NCBI GenBank assembly: GCA_046294915.1
Contig: JBKBOE010000028.1
Location: forward strand, 1 to 32,718
Source: UBA2336 sp046294915
GTDB lineage: Bacteria > Bacteroidota > Bacteroidia > Cytophagales > Cyclobacteriaceae
Length of the DNA stretch: 32,718 nucleotides
Direction: 5' to 3'
The notes beneath the pieces are model-generated. The model was not told the origin of the DNA. It did no database searches and worked only from the letters and a program-made list of their open reading frames with translations. Shown one piece after another: positions 7,786-16,408 of the stretch; the stretch's first letter is position 1, and each line of letters opens with the position of its first letter. Position numbers and translations under genes: made by a program.

Positions 7786-8958
7786 TTATGCCGGTTTCGG
7801 CATTTTACTGCCTGCATACAATTCATACTCCAGCAGGCGGCAATCGAGTTTGGCTGAATAAAATTCAACCCGCCTGCTGGCACGAAGGCCGATTTTCTTT
7901 GCCAGGTCGATGTTACCGGTAAAAATGTAGCCGGTGTATCCCTTGCAATTTTGCTTCAGAAAATCACCAATGCGTTTGTAGGTGCTTTCCAGCTTGGCGA
8001 TATCGCCCAGGCGCTCTCCATACTCCGGATTGATGAACACCACACCGGGCTGTTCCTGCGGTATAGGCGTATTGGCAAAGTCGCATTGAACAAAATCGAT
8101 AAGGTGGTCAACTCCTGCCTGTTTTGCATTACTGGTTGAAATCATAATCGCATCGGCACTGATATCGGAGGCAATGATTTTCAGGTGAGGTTTAAGCAGA
8201 ATTTCGTCATTAAGTTTTTTACGCTCACGCTCATATACTTCCTTGTCGTAGCCGACCACGTGCATAAACGAGTAGTTTGTCCGGTACAGGCCGGGTTTAC
8301 GGTTGGTGGCCATTAATACCGCTTCGATAGCCAGTGTGCCCGAACCACACATCGGGTTGACAAACGGTGAAACTTTATCCCACTTACCGGCCATAAGAGT
8401 GGCCGCTGCCAGGGCTTCGAGCATGGGCGCTTTGCCCGGAGTTTTACGGTAACCGTGTTTTGAAAGCGTGGGTCCGGAAGTATCCAAAAACAGTTCGGCA
8501 TATTTTTCTTTCCAGAACAAATGAATAACTACACGATCCGGCTCAGGCCCTGAATCCGGACGCCTGCCGGTTCTTTCCCTGAACCGGTCGGCAATGGCAT
8601 CTTTAACTTTTACATTTACGAACAACTCGTTGTTAACCGAAGGGTGGTTTACATTGCAGGTTACTGAAAAGTAGCCTCCTTCGGGAATCACCACCTCCCA
8701 GGGAAATTTTTTTACCTGCTCATAAATATGATCGGGGTGATTGGCCTGAAACTCGCGTAATGAATACAGTACCTGGCTGGCACACCGCAGGTTAAGGTTT
8801 AGCCTTATGCAGTCGTTTATAGTGCCGTGTAATTCCATACCGGTTTTAAAAACCCGATCGGGTTTAATACCCAGTTCTTCAATCTCCTGCTTGAGCCAGG
8901 GGGCTAAACGGTTGTTACAGGTAACAATAATGCGCGAACGGTTAGTTGATACATTCAT
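7786..8958 (-). CDS. THUMP-domain class I rRNA methyltransferase, RlmL-like
   Basis: A 390-residue SAM-dependent methyltransferase like the N-terminal half of E. coli RlmKL, which makes m2G2445 in 23S rRNA. Residues about 10-160 hold the THUMP RNA-binding region (INDCIRLNLNLRCASQVLYSL, then DAIADRFRERTGRRP). The SAM-binding motif I is at 199-213 (FVNPMCGSGTLAIEA), where the usual Asp before Pro is Asn. The catalytic motif at 310-313 reads NPEY, followed by GERLG, rather than the common NPPY. The RlmK half is absent, as in most non-proteobacterial homologues. The ATG is 3 nt after the upstream secreted-protein gene, and prfB follows, so two translation-related genes sit side by side. Confidence 0.88.
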   Translation of the reverse strand: MNVSTNRSRIIVTCNNRLAPWLKQEIEELGIKPDRVFKTGMELHGTINDCIRLNLNLRCASQVLYSLREFQANHPDHIYEQVKKFPWEVVIPEGGYFSVTCNVNHPSVNNELFVNVKVKDAIADRFRERTGRRPDSGPEPDRVVIHLFWKEKYAELFLDTSGPTLSKHGYRKTPGKAPMLEALAAATLMAGKWDKVSPFVNPMCGSGTLAIEAVLMATNRKPGLYRTNYSFMHVVGYDKEVYERERKKLNDEILLKPHLKIIASDISADAIMISTSNAKQAGVDHLIDFVQCDFANTPIPQEQPGVVFINPEYGERLGDIAKLESTYKRIGDFLKQNCKGYTGYIFTGNIDLAKKIGLRASRRVEFYSAKLDCRLLEYELYAGSKMPKPA

Positions 8959-8961
8959 ACC

Positions 8962-9450
8962 TTACCAGTCGGCAATCACCGCTTTCTTCTTCCTGCCCAA
9001 AACAAAATAATTGTTGTTGACAAATTGCATCAGTACGCCCGAACCGACCAGCAAAGCCGAAGAGACCATAACGCCACGGTGAACCGTGTACTTTTCATCA
9101 TTAACCACCGTAGTATTGATCAGGTCGCCAGTAAAAATCATCAAGCCGGCTGCTATAAAAGCTTTACCGATGGACGCGGTGCGAAAACCTGAATTGGGCA
9201 ATCCGGTCATATCAATTTTCTGCAACTGGTGTGTGTAGGTGGTGTCTTCGCCAATCCGGAAGTAATCCGGGTGGATGCCCGCAATAAAGCCGCGCGTAAA
9301 ATGATTTCGGTCCTTGCGCTTAAACCGGATGTAGTCACCTTCCTTAAACGAAACGATGGTATTGTCGCGTTTCAGAAGGATTAATCGGTACTGTGCAGCC
9401 GATACCCAGGGCGTAAGGGTTAAAAGAGTAAAAACAAAAAAATGTTTCAT
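8962..9450 (-). CDS. Secreted or membrane-attached protein of unknown function
   Basis: I do not recognise this 162-residue protein. The ATG at 9450 gives a clean signal peptide (MKHFFVFTLLTLTPWVSAAQ); an in-frame TTG at 9477 would add nine residues and is less likely. The mature part begins with a beta-rich segment typical of a small SH3-like or OB-like domain (YRLILLKRDNTIVSFKEGDYIRFKRKD and GIHPDYFRIGED). Two short hydrophobic stretches follow near residues 99-112 and 128-144, the second before VNNNYFVLGRKKK, so it may be held in the membrane. It lies between ilvE and the RlmL gene with 32- and 3-nt gaps and is therefore probably co-transcribed with them. Confidence 0.7.
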   Translation of the reverse strand: MKHFFVFTLLTLTPWVSAAQYRLILLKRDNTIVSFKEGDYIRFKRKDRNHFTRGFIAGIHPDYFRIGEDTTYTHQLQKIDMTGLPNSGFRTASIGKAFIAAGLMIFTGDLINTTVVNDEKYTVHRGVMVSSALLVGSGVLMQFVNNNYFVLGRKKKAVIADW

Positions 9451-9482
9451 GCACCGAAGCAGCCCTAAAATAGGCAAATCGG

Positions 9483-10547
9483 TTACATCTTCACAATCCA
9501 GTTAAACGGATCGGGGGCCTGTCCGCGCTTAATCTTTTCCAGCTCCTTTAAAATCTGATTGGAATATTTCCGGTTACTAACGGGAGGTAAATAGTAATCT
9601 TTATCATTATAGCCGATGAGTTCAATGGGCGCTATGGTGGCCGCGGTGCCGGCACCAAAGGCATCGGTAACCGTGCCTTTCTCTAATCCATCGATCAATT
9701 CTTTTACACTTATTCTTCGCTCCTCCACGTTCCAGCCCCAGTGGCGGGCCAGTTTCAGTACACTGTCGCGGGTAATGCCCGCTAATATAGTATCGGTAAG
9801 TGCAGGCGTAACCAGTGTATCGTTTATTACAAACATCACGTTCATGGTACCGGATTCTTCAATGTATTCATGGTTTTTGCCATCCGTCCAGATGAGTTGA
9901 TGGTACCCTTTATCCTGGGCCAGCTTGGCCGGATAAATGGCTCCGCCATAGTTTCCGCCCGCTTTAGCATAGCCGGTGCCGCCATCAATTGCCCGGGTAT
10001 AATGCGTTTCAATTCTAACCTTAACGGGAGTTGAATAGTAGGCACCAACAGGGCAAAGAATAATCATGAAGGTAAAATCGGATGACGCCTTAATGCCGAT
10101 GTATTCATCGGCCGAAAACATAAATGGCCTGATGTACAGCGAAGAGCCTTCCGTTGGAGGTATCCAGTTGCGGTCAAGGTCAATTAAGGCAAATAAACTA
10201 TCCATGAACAGCTCCTCGGGAATGTGCGGCATGCACATGCGTTCGCCCGAAATGTTCATGCGCATCCAGTTGTCGTGCGGACGAAACACCAACGCCTCGC
10301 CATCGGGTCCGCGAAAGGCTTTCATCCCCTCGAAAATAGCCTGGCCGTAATGCAAGGCCGGGGTTGCCGGACTGATGGGCATATACCCGTACGGAACAAT
10401 GCGGAAATTTTTCCACTCTCCGTTCCGGTAGTCGGCAATAAACATGTGGTCGGTATAAATTTTCCCAAAGGGTATGTTGGCAAAATCAATCTCTGCCAGC
10501 CTCGAATCTTTTACCCTGTGAATGCTGATGTTTTGCGTATCGACCAT
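9483..10547 (-). CDS. ilvE: Branched-chain amino acid aminotransferase
   Basis: A 354-residue fold-type IV PLP enzyme that transfers the amino group between glutamate and the 2-oxo acids of leucine, isoleucine and valine in the cytosol. Diagnostic segments are PATPALHYGQAIFEGMKAFRG, SLYIRPFMF, and the PLP site GGTGYAKAGGNYGG with the Schiff-base Lys at about 195. After it come LIWTDG and EESGTMNVMFV with the Glu that contacts the pyridine nitrogen, and the phosphate-binding FGAGTAATIAPI. The length matches the longer, eukaryote-like BCAT group common in Bacteroidota. It is the first gene of the long minus-strand train to 3031, with about 100 nt separating it from the cobalamin adenosyltransferase gene. 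Confidence 0.95.
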   Translation of the reverse strand: MVDTQNISIHRVKDSRLAEIDFANIPFGKIYTDHMFIADYRNGEWKNFRIVPYGYMPISPATPALHYGQAIFEGMKAFRGPDGEALVFRPHDNWMRMNISGERMCMPHIPEELFMDSLFALIDLDRNWIPPTEGSSLYIRPFMFSADEYIGIKASSDFTFMIILCPVGAYYSTPVKVRIETHYTRAIDGGTGYAKAGGNYGGAIYPAKLAQDKGYHQLIWTDGKNHEYIEESGTMNVMFVINDTLVTPALTDTILAGITRDSVLKLARHWGWNVEERRISVKELIDGLEKGTVTDAFGAGTAATIAPIELIGYNDKDYYLPPVSNRKYSNQILKELEKIKRGQAPDPFNWIVKM

Positions 10548-10648
10548 TTTTATGGGGTTTTGCGGAATTGCAGCCGCAAGTTAGCAGATATTTTTTATCC
10601 GGCTAACACACGTTAGGACAAACGGTTGAACCGGTTGAAAAAACCATC

Positions 10649-11197
10649 TTACATCCTTGGTTTCCAGGGTGTTTCATCTGCTCGTAACTCTTGCGCCATA
10701 CTGCGGGCAAGCACAAAGAGGTAGTCAGAGAGACGGTTCAGGTACTTGATTACCAGATCATCCACGCGCTCAGCCTGATTAAGGGAGATGACAAGCCGCT
10801 CGGCTCTCCGGCAAACCGTCCGCGCGATATGGCAGAATGAAACAGAGGGATGTCCGCCAGGGAGAACGAACGATTTCATCGGAGCAAGGTTTACCTCCAT
10901 TCTGTCAATTTCTTTTTCAAGGAACTGCACATCCTTTTCGGCAAGGGTTGGGATTTTTACCTTGGTGTTACCCGGTTCGGTTGCCAGCATTGAACCAATG
11001 GTAAAGAGCCGATCCTGAATTTCAATCAACACGTCCTTTCTGCCGGCATTAACCGGCTGATCACGGATAAGACCAAGGTGTGCATTGAGTTCATCTACGG
11101 TTCCATAAGTTTCGATTCGCAAGTCTGATTTTGACACACGCTTGCCGCCAAACAAGGAGGTGGTGCCTGCATCACCGGTCTTTGTGTAGATTTTCAT
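10649..11197 (-). CDS. Cob(I)yrinic acid a,c-diamide adenosyltransferase, PduO type
   Basis: A 182-residue ATP:cob(I)alamin adenosyltransferase, which attaches the 5'-deoxyadenosyl group of ATP to cobalt(I) to form coenzyme B12. The N-terminal ATP-binding motif is KIYTKTGDAGTTSLFGG, followed by KSDLRIETYGTVDELNAHLG. Near the C-terminus are the helix CHIARTVCRRAERLV and YLNRLSDYLFVLAR, both signatures of the PduO/MMAB type. No other B12 biosynthesis gene is in the window, so it may simply serve salvage of imported corrinoids. It follows the ABC ATPase gene by about 80 nt on the same strand. Confidence 0.93.
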   Translation of the reverse strand: MKIYTKTGDAGTTSLFGGKRVSKSDLRIETYGTVDELNAHLGLIRDQPVNAGRKDVLIEIQDRLFTIGSMLATEPGNTKVKIPTLAEKDVQFLEKEIDRMEVNLAPMKSFVLPGGHPSVSFCHIARTVCRRAERLVISLNQAERVDDLVIKYLNRLSDYLFVLARSMAQELRADETPWKPRM

Positions 11198-11277
11198 GAA
11201 ACGAAGTTGAGGGTTTCGGACTTACCGATCAACGATAATGGGTAAAATCAACAAACCAAACGGAACAGCGAACCGGC

Positions 11278-11997
11278 TTAGTGAGCAGCCACAACCGGCT
11301 TTCCTCGGGTAACGTGGTCATTTTTTTTGTCCCACTCCACCAATCCATCGCGCAGGCGCACAATCCTGTGGGCATAGTGTGCAATGTCGTCTTCATGGGT
11401 AACCATAATAATGGTGTTTCCTTTATCATGAAGTTCCTGGAAGAGGTTCATAATGTCGTATGAAGTTTTGCTATCGAGGTTACCAGTCGGTTCATCGGCT
11501 AGAATAATGGAGGGGTCATTCACCAGGGCACGGGCAATAGCCACGCGCTGGCGCTGTCCGCCCGAAAGTTCATTGGGTTTGTGGTGCCACCGGTCACCCA
11601 GGCCCACACTTTCAAGGGTTTCCATGGCTTTCTCTTCGCGGTCACTGCGGCTGTAGCCTGCATAAATCAGCGGCAGGGCTACATTTTCAAGCGCAGTGGC
11701 ACGTGGCAGCAGGTTAAAGGTTTGAAATACAAAACCGATTTCCTTATTACGCACCTCAGCCAACTCGTTCTCCGTCATTTCACTAACCACGTGATTATTG
11801 AGGATGTAAGTACCTGATGTAGGCGAATCCAGGCAACCTACAATATTCATCAACGTTGATTTTCCGGAACCCGATGGCCCCATAAAGGCAACATACTCTC
11901 CCTTATCAATATTGATAGAAATAGACTGGAGGGCGCGTACTTCGTTGCTGCCCATTTTATAAACCTTTGAAATATTGTGCGTTTCGATGATTTTCAT
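11278..11997 (-). CDS. ABC transporter ATP-binding protein, LolD/MacB type
   Basis: A 239-residue ABC ATPase with all motifs: Walker A GPSGSGKST at 40-48, Q-loop in FVFQTFNLLPRATALENVALPL, signature LSGGQ at 144-148, Walker B IILADEP with GNLD at 164-174, and the switch His in MVTHEDD (201). The wording places it in the MacB/LolD/FtsE-like group, which powers lipoprotein release, peptide export or cell-division complexes rather than classical import. No permease gene lies next to it, so the partner must be elsewhere. The C-terminal tail after VRLRDG (GLVEWDKKNDHVTRGK) is slightly extended. It has its own leader of about 100 nt from the hydrolase gene stop. Confidence 0.92.
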   Translation of the reverse strand: MKIIETHNISKVYKMGSNEVRALQSISINIDKGEYVAFMGPSGSGKSTLMNIVGCLDSPTSGTYILNNHVVSEMTENELAEVRNKEIGFVFQTFNLLPRATALENVALPLIYAGYSRSDREEKAMETLESVGLGDRWHHKPNELSGGQRQRVAIARALVNDPSIILADEPTGNLDSKTSYDIMNLFQELHDKGNTIIMVTHEDDIAHYAHRIVRLRDGLVEWDKKNDHVTRGKPVVAAH

Positions 11998-12094
11998 ACC
12001 GCGGAAGAATTACGCTATTAGTACGTAGTTTCATTCAATAATTACATGCCCCGGAGCTTTTTGGATTTCATGCTGACGGGGGTTAAACCAAGGT

Positions 12095-12958
12095 TTATGA
12101 CGGTACACCCGATACAAAGGTTACGATCTGCCGAATAACTTCATTGTCTTTTAGCAAGCGCGTATGCCCCAGACCCATGGTACGCAGTAATTGAGCTCTC
12201 GGATAGGCCTTTTGTATTACCAGCGGGTGGTTTATGCTTACATCCTTATCGTCTTCATCGTGCACTAGCAGCAATTCCATCGGTTGCTTTACCTCTTTTA
12301 TTTTATAGCTGGCCGTGAAGGCATCAAACGGCTTGCCGGTTTTTTGTAAAACATATTTCTTAAAAAACTGTTTCGTCTTTTCCGATCCGTTAATGGCACG
12401 CAGGTAGGTATCAATTATTTCATCGCCTATCGAAGGGCTGGCCATATTAACCAGTTTTTTTACAGGCAACCCGTGTGCTGCCGCAAAGATGACGGCTGCC
12501 CCGCCAAACGAATGGGCAATAATGGCATCGGGTATGCCCTGTTGTTTGAATAAGGTATTCAAAACGACTTCATATTCCAGAATGTCGGTACTTCGCCCTT
12601 CGGATTTGCCATGCGCAGGGCCATCAAAGCCAAGCACGGAATAACCGGCCGCATTCAGGGGTTTAACAAAACGCCTGAACTGAGTAGCACGACCGGCCCA
12701 TCCATGAACCACCAAAACATATTTTGAAAAATCGCCCCACCGATAGCACTGAATTTTTTTTCCGGCTGCGGAAAGCGTAAACTTTTTACTGAATGATTCG
12801 GCTTTAATTTCTTTTGGGGTTGGCTTATACCGAAGCGGTGAAAAAAAAATGTAAACAAACAGGCGATAGGCTAAAAACGGAAAAACGTTTTCCAGCTTAG
12901 GATATACCCAGCGAATGACTTTCAAAGCCGGAGGTGTTTTATCCTTCTTTTTACCCAT
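12095..12958 (-). CDS. Alpha/beta hydrolase
   Basis: A 287-residue alpha/beta-hydrolase of unknown substrate. The oxyanion-hole segment is VVHGWAGRATQF (about 83-94), the nucleophile elbow is AHSFGG with Ser at about 150, the acid is probably Asp in VHDEDDKDVS (about 233-242), and the catalytic His is in GLGHTR (about 265). Residues about 20-45 include a hydrophobic stretch (FPFLAYRLFVYIFFSPL) after a Lys-rich start, which may attach it to the inner face of the membrane. It follows the NRDE gene by only 9 nt and probably shares its transcript with that gene and rnhB. An esterase or lysophospholipase-like role is possible but not shown. Confidence 0.87.
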   Translation of the reverse strand: MGKKKDKTPPALKVIRWVYPKLENVFPFLAYRLFVYIFFSPLRYKPTPKEIKAESFSKKFTLSAAGKKIQCYRWGDFSKYVLVVHGWAGRATQFRRFVKPLNAAGYSVLGFDGPAHGKSEGRSTDILEYEVVLNTLFKQQGIPDAIIAHSFGGAAVIFAAAHGLPVKKLVNMASPSIGDEIIDTYLRAINGSEKTKQFFKKYVLQKTGKPFDAFTASYKIKEVKQPMELLLVHDEDDKDVSINHPLVIQKAYPRAQLLRTMGLGHTRLLKDNEVIRQIVTFVSGVPS

Positions 12959-12967
12959 ACTGAAAAC

Positions 12968-13735
12968 TCAAAGCGGAAGGGTGAATTCAAAGGCGGTATC
13001 CTGGTAATTAAACGTGCCGGTATCGTACACGCGCTCGGCAAACCATACCCGGTTGTTGCGGTCAACCAGAATAACAGTAGAGCAACGCGAGCCGTAATCC
13101 GGACTTTTTATAAACATACTGGAGAGTACGCGCTCGCGCTCAAGGCCGATACCGGTGTCGGGCAATTCATTATCGGCAGCGCGTTGCTCATCATAGAGCA
13201 GTTCAAAAAGGTTTGCCGGGTTAATCTCCGGGTTTGTAATTGCTTTACTGAATTTTTCTTTGCCCCGTTCTACCTTCGGCCAGGGGGTATTGAGCAGGTG
13301 GTTGCTTAAGCCGTGTACACCTTCGCTGAGTTGCTGAATGGTGCCTTGGTAATTGGAATAATAATACAGCGTATCCGGGTATCCTACCAGCAGGTTAAAA
13401 CCATTATAAGCACTGGCTTTCTGTGCAACGGTGTTTAAATAATCATCGGGCTTGTCGCCATTTAAAAGGTAGGCCGAAACAAGCTCCCCGCGTGAAGGAG
13501 CTGCTGGTTTGAGATTCTTAAAATCGCGGTAGTTGGTTACCATGCTTATTTTTCCCTGTGTTGACATGGCCAGCCAGGTGCCGTTAGCCTCCAAGTCGCG
13601 GCCGCCTACAATATTGGGATAATCTTCCCAGAAATGAGCCGGGGCTGTTTTGCGCTTATAAAATTCATCGCGGTTGCCCGCCAGAATTAATTTATAGCGG
13701 GGATGATGATTAAGGGATATAAAAATGAGGCACAT
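12968..13735 (-). CDS. NRDE/TANGO2 family protein
   Basis: A 255-residue cytosolic protein of the NRDE family, homologous to eukaryotic TANGO2. It begins MCLIF with the conserved Cys2, then AGNRDEF at 20-25, GGRDLEANGTWLAM and VTNYRD. GVHGLSNHLLNTPWPKV and SRCSTVILVDR are further family marks. Cys2 right after Met suggests an Ntn-hydrolase-like mode, but no reaction is established. It lies between rnhB (16 nt upstream) and the alpha/beta hydrolase. Confidence 0.9.
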   Translation of the reverse strand: MCLIFISLNHHPRYKLILAGNRDEFYKRKTAPAHFWEDYPNIVGGRDLEANGTWLAMSTQGKISMVTNYRDFKNLKPAAPSRGELVSAYLLNGDKPDDYLNTVAQKASAYNGFNLLVGYPDTLYYYSNYQGTIQQLSEGVHGLSNHLLNTPWPKVERGKEKFSKAITNPEINPANLFELLYDEQRAADNELPDTGIGLERERVLSSMFIKSPDYGSRCSTVILVDRNNRVWFAERVYDTGTFNYQDTAFEFTLPL

Positions 13736-13751
13736 GCGTTAGCAACAAGGT

Positions 13752-14360
13752 CTATTTCTCAAAAAGTTCAAGCTGCGAAGGTAATAATTGAAAAGACTTA
13801 CGATGGAGAGGTGTAATGCCGAGTTTTTTTATTCCTTCACGATGTTCTTCAGTAGGATAACCCACATTAGTAACCCAGCCATAACCGGGAAATTCGGCTG
13901 CATACCGCACCATTAACTCATCGCGATAGGTTTTTGCAAGTACGCTGGCCGCTGCAATAGAAAGGTAGGTGGCATCGCCTTTAACAATGCATTGAAAAGG
14001 GAAGTTACCAAAAGGTTTAAACCGGTTACCATCAATAAGCAGCAAGTCGGGTTTGATGGTCAGTTTCTCAATGGCCAGATGCATCGCCTTAAATGAGGCA
14101 TTTAAAATATTAATACGGTCAATCTCTTCATTATCTACTTCAGCAACAGCCCAGGCCAGCGCATCACGAAAAATGTCCTCGCGTATAACCAGGCGCTCAT
14201 CATGGGTAAGTTGCTTGGAATCGTTCAGTAATTCATGCCGGTATGCGTTTGGTAAAATAACTGCTGCAGCTACTACCGGTCCGGCCAGGCAACCTCTCCC
14301 AACCTCATCACATCCGGCTTCAATCAGGTTATGGGTAAATGAGGAGCGTAACATGGCCAT
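13752..14360 (-). CDS. rnhB: Ribonuclease HII
   Basis: A 202-residue RNase HII, which cuts the RNA strand of RNA-DNA hybrids and single ribonucleotides in DNA using divalent metal. The active-site motif DEVGRGCLAGPV starts at about residue 18 (Asp18, Glu19). Further acidic residues are in LLIDGNRF (Asp110) and KTYRDELM (Asp147), and KGDATYLSIAAASVLAKTYRD is typical for HII. The C-terminal YGWVTNVGYPTEEHREGI and HRKSFQLL are also family marks. I use the ATG at 14360; a second ATG two codons later (14354) is equally possible, while a TTG at 14363 is unlikely. It is divergent from the NUDIX gene across an inverted-repeat region. Confidence 0.95.
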   Translation of the reverse strand: MAMLRSSFTHNLIEAGCDEVGRGCLAGPVVAAAVILPNAYRHELLNDSKQLTHDERLVIREDIFRDALAWAVAEVDNEEIDRINILNASFKAMHLAIEKLTIKPDLLLIDGNRFKPFGNFPFQCIVKGDATYLSIAAASVLAKTYRDELMVRYAAEFPGYGWVTNVGYPTEEHREGIKKLGITPLHRKSFQLLPSQLELFEK

Positions 14361-14371
14361 CAAAGTTCACC

Positions 14372-14452
14372 ATTCAAAATTCAAAATTCAAGGTTCAATA
14401 TGGCCGGATTTGATTAATCTTGAACACTGAACCTTCAATTTTAAAATTTCAT
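14372..14452. repeat. Imperfect inverted repeat between rnhB and the NUDIX gene
   Basis: The left arm (about 14372-14397) is built from repeated ATTCAAA units ending in AAGGTTCA. The right arm (about 14428-14452) starts TGAACCTT and continues CAATTTTAAAATTT, complementary over about 26 nt with a few mismatches. The loop is about 30 nt. The right arm runs into the NUDIX start codon at 14451, so it could affect translation or be a dispersed intergenic element. A near-consensus -7 motif TAATCTTG lies in the loop at 14415-14422. Confidence 0.6.
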
Positions 14453-14990
14453 GAATCCCTGGAAAACGCTCTCCTCACGCGAAGTATATGATAATGCGTG
14501 GATACAGCTTACCGAGCACGAGGTTTTGAATCCCGCGGGCGGAAAAGGAATTTACGGCAAAGTACACTTTAAGAACAAAGCCGTAGGAATTATTCCGGTT
14601 GACCGGAAAGGAAATACCTGGCTGGTGGGGCAATATCGCTACACCCTCAATGCCTATTCTTGGGAAATACCGGAAGGTGGCTGCCCTCTCGACATTGAAC
14701 CGCTGGAAGCAGCCAGGCGTGAATTGAAAGAAGAAACCGGCTTAACCGCTAACCATTGGCAACTCATTATGCGCCTGCATACTTCCAACTCGGTTACCGA
14801 TGAGGAGGGTTTTATCTTTCTGGCGGAGGAATTGGCTGAAGGTGCGTCATCGCCTGAAGAAACGGAAGCTGACCTGATTGTGAAAAAAATGCCACTTCAG
14901 GAAGCCATTGCCATGGCACTGAATGGTGAGATTACCGACAGCATAAGTGTGGCCGGCTTGCTTAAACTGGCCTGCATGAAAAAAATCTGA
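14451..14990 (+). CDS. NUDIX hydrolase, ADP-ribose pyrophosphatase-like
   Basis: A 179-residue NUDIX protein that should cleave a nucleoside diphosphate linked to another group, most like ADP-sugar pyrophosphatases because of the segment VGQYRYTLNAYSWEIPEGG before the box. The NUDIX box reads GGCPLDI then EPLEAARRELKEETGL. The metal-binding REL-EE part is intact, but the first Glu of the Gx5E half is Ile, with a Glu one position later. Downstream SNSVTDEEGFIFLAEEL resembles the region that positions the catalytic Glu in the ADP-ribose group. It starts a run of plus-strand genes, and the MATE exporter follows 37 nt later. Confidence 0.92.
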   Translation: MNPWKTLSSREVYDNAWIQLTEHEVLNPAGGKGIYGKVHFKNKAVGIIPVDRKGNTWLVGQYRYTLNAYSWEIPEGGCPLDIEPLEAARRELKEETGLTANHWQLIMRLHTSNSVTDEEGFIFLAEELAEGASSPEETEADLIVKKMPLQEAIAMALNGEITDSISVAGLLKLACMKKI

Positions 14991-15027
14991 AGAGCATCAG
15001 CATGCTTGTACCTGTTAACCCTGCACA

Positions 15028-16374
15028 ATGACCATCCGCGACCATATAAAAACAAATTTTTTTCTGGCCTATCCGGTCATGCTCAGTATGCTGGGCCAGG
15101 TAATGACTGGCGTAGCCGACAGTGTGATGATTGGGCACACCGGAGCCACACCGCTGGCCGCAGCATCGCTGGCTAATGTTGTTTTTATTCTCCTGCTGAC
15201 CTTCGGTATAGGTGTTTCGTACGCCATCACTCCGCTGGTAGCCGAGGCAGAAGGTCGTAAAGACAACCACCAGGTAATTCAATCCTTGCGTCATGGATTC
15301 ATTATCAACCTGGTATCCGGTTTTATCCTGGTGGTTATCGGGTTCCTGGCTATTCCGGTTTTACATTTCCTCAATCAACCCGCGGATGTGGTGGAGCTGA
15401 CTATTCCTTACCTGCAGATTATCCTCATCTCCATATTCCCTACCATGGTTTTTCAAACCTTCCGCCAGTTTGGTGAGGGACTTCACCGCACACGCATGGC
15501 CATGATTATTGTTATCACCAGCAACCTGGTAAATATTTTTCTCAACTATGTATTGATTTATGGTAAACTCGGATTTCCTGAACTCGGATTGAATGGTGCC
15601 GGCTGGGCAACGCTAATTGCCCGTACCCTTATGGGCGCGTGGATGGCCCTGTACATTTATTCCGGAAAAAGTTTTATCAGGTACCGGCCGGGCTTTGCCT
15701 TTGGAAATTATTCAGCTAAACTCATCAGCCGCATGCTGCACATCGGTATACCGGCAGGCATCCAGTTTATTTTTGAAGTAAGCGCCTTTGGTTTTTCGGC
15801 CGTCATGATGGGCTGGCTGGGAACAACGGCACTTGCTGCACACCAGATAGCCATTAACCTGGCCACCATCAGTTACATGACCACTTCCGGTTTGGGTGCA
15901 GCCGCCACCATTCGGGTAGGCAGTTACCTGGGCCAGAAAAACTTTACGCTGCTCCGGCATGCGGGCTTCACATTAATGGGCATGGGTGCCGTACTGATGA
16001 CAATGTGGGGTATTGTTTTTGTTGTTGCGCGCTACCAGTTGCCGGCACTTTATATTGACAACTCCGAGGTTATTGCCATGGCCGGCCCCCTGCTGGTCAT
16101 TGCCGGCTTGTTCCAGCTTTCAGACGGTATGCAGGTGGTGTGCATTGGTGCGTTGCGCGGCATCCAGGATGTTAAAATTCCCTCTCTGCTCATTTTCATA
16201 GCGTATTGGATTATTGGCTTACCGCTGGGCTACCTCTTGGGATTTCCACTCGGCCTTGGGGCAAACGGTATTTGGTACGGCCTTCTTATCGGTCTGACAA
16301 TTACTGCACTGGCCATGTTTTTCCGGTTTAACCGGCTTACCCAAAACCTATCCAGCAGCATGTCTGCAGATTAA
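15028..16374 (+). CDS. MATE family efflux transporter (NorM/DinF-like)
   Basis: A 448-residue inner-membrane protein with 12 predicted helices and the internal two-fold repeat of MATE exporters, which extrude cationic drugs or metabolites against Na+ or H+. Helix 1 reads FFLAYPVMLSMLGQVMTGVADSVMIGHTG, with ATPLAAASLANVVF next. The second half has the matching GIPAGIQFIFEVSAFGFSAVMMGWLGTTALAAHQIAIN. GALRGIQDVKIPSL near residue 375 is also a family mark. The substrate is not deducible. It is the longest gene between the NUDIX and thioesterase genes and may be transcribed with both. Confidence 0.93.
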   Translation: MTIRDHIKTNFFLAYPVMLSMLGQVMTGVADSVMIGHTGATPLAAASLANVVFILLLTFGIGVSYAITPLVAEAEGRKDNHQVIQSLRHGFIINLVSGFILVVIGFLAIPVLHFLNQPADVVELTIPYLQIILISIFPTMVFQTFRQFGEGLHRTRMAMIIVITSNLVNIFLNYVLIYGKLGFPELGLNGAGWATLIARTLMGAWMALYIYSGKSFIRYRPGFAFGNYSAKLISRMLHIGIPAGIQFIFEVSAFGFSAVMMGWLGTTALAAHQIAINLATISYMTTSGLGAAATIRVGSYLGQKNFTLLRHAGFTLMGMGAVLMTMWGIVFVVARYQLPALYIDNSEVIAMAGPLLVIAGLFQLSDGMQVVCIGALRGIQDVKIPSLLIFIAYWIIGLPLGYLLGFPLGLGANGIWYGLLIGLTITALAMFFRFNRLTQNLSSSMSAD

Positions 16375-16408
16375 TGTATTTTGGTGTTGCAAACCAAACT
16401 CCCTGCCT

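Noticed and set aside
12084..12097. Near-palindrome TAAACC-AA-GGTTTA at the hydrolase stop as a terminator
   Set aside because: Short arms, almost no loop and no T-tract.
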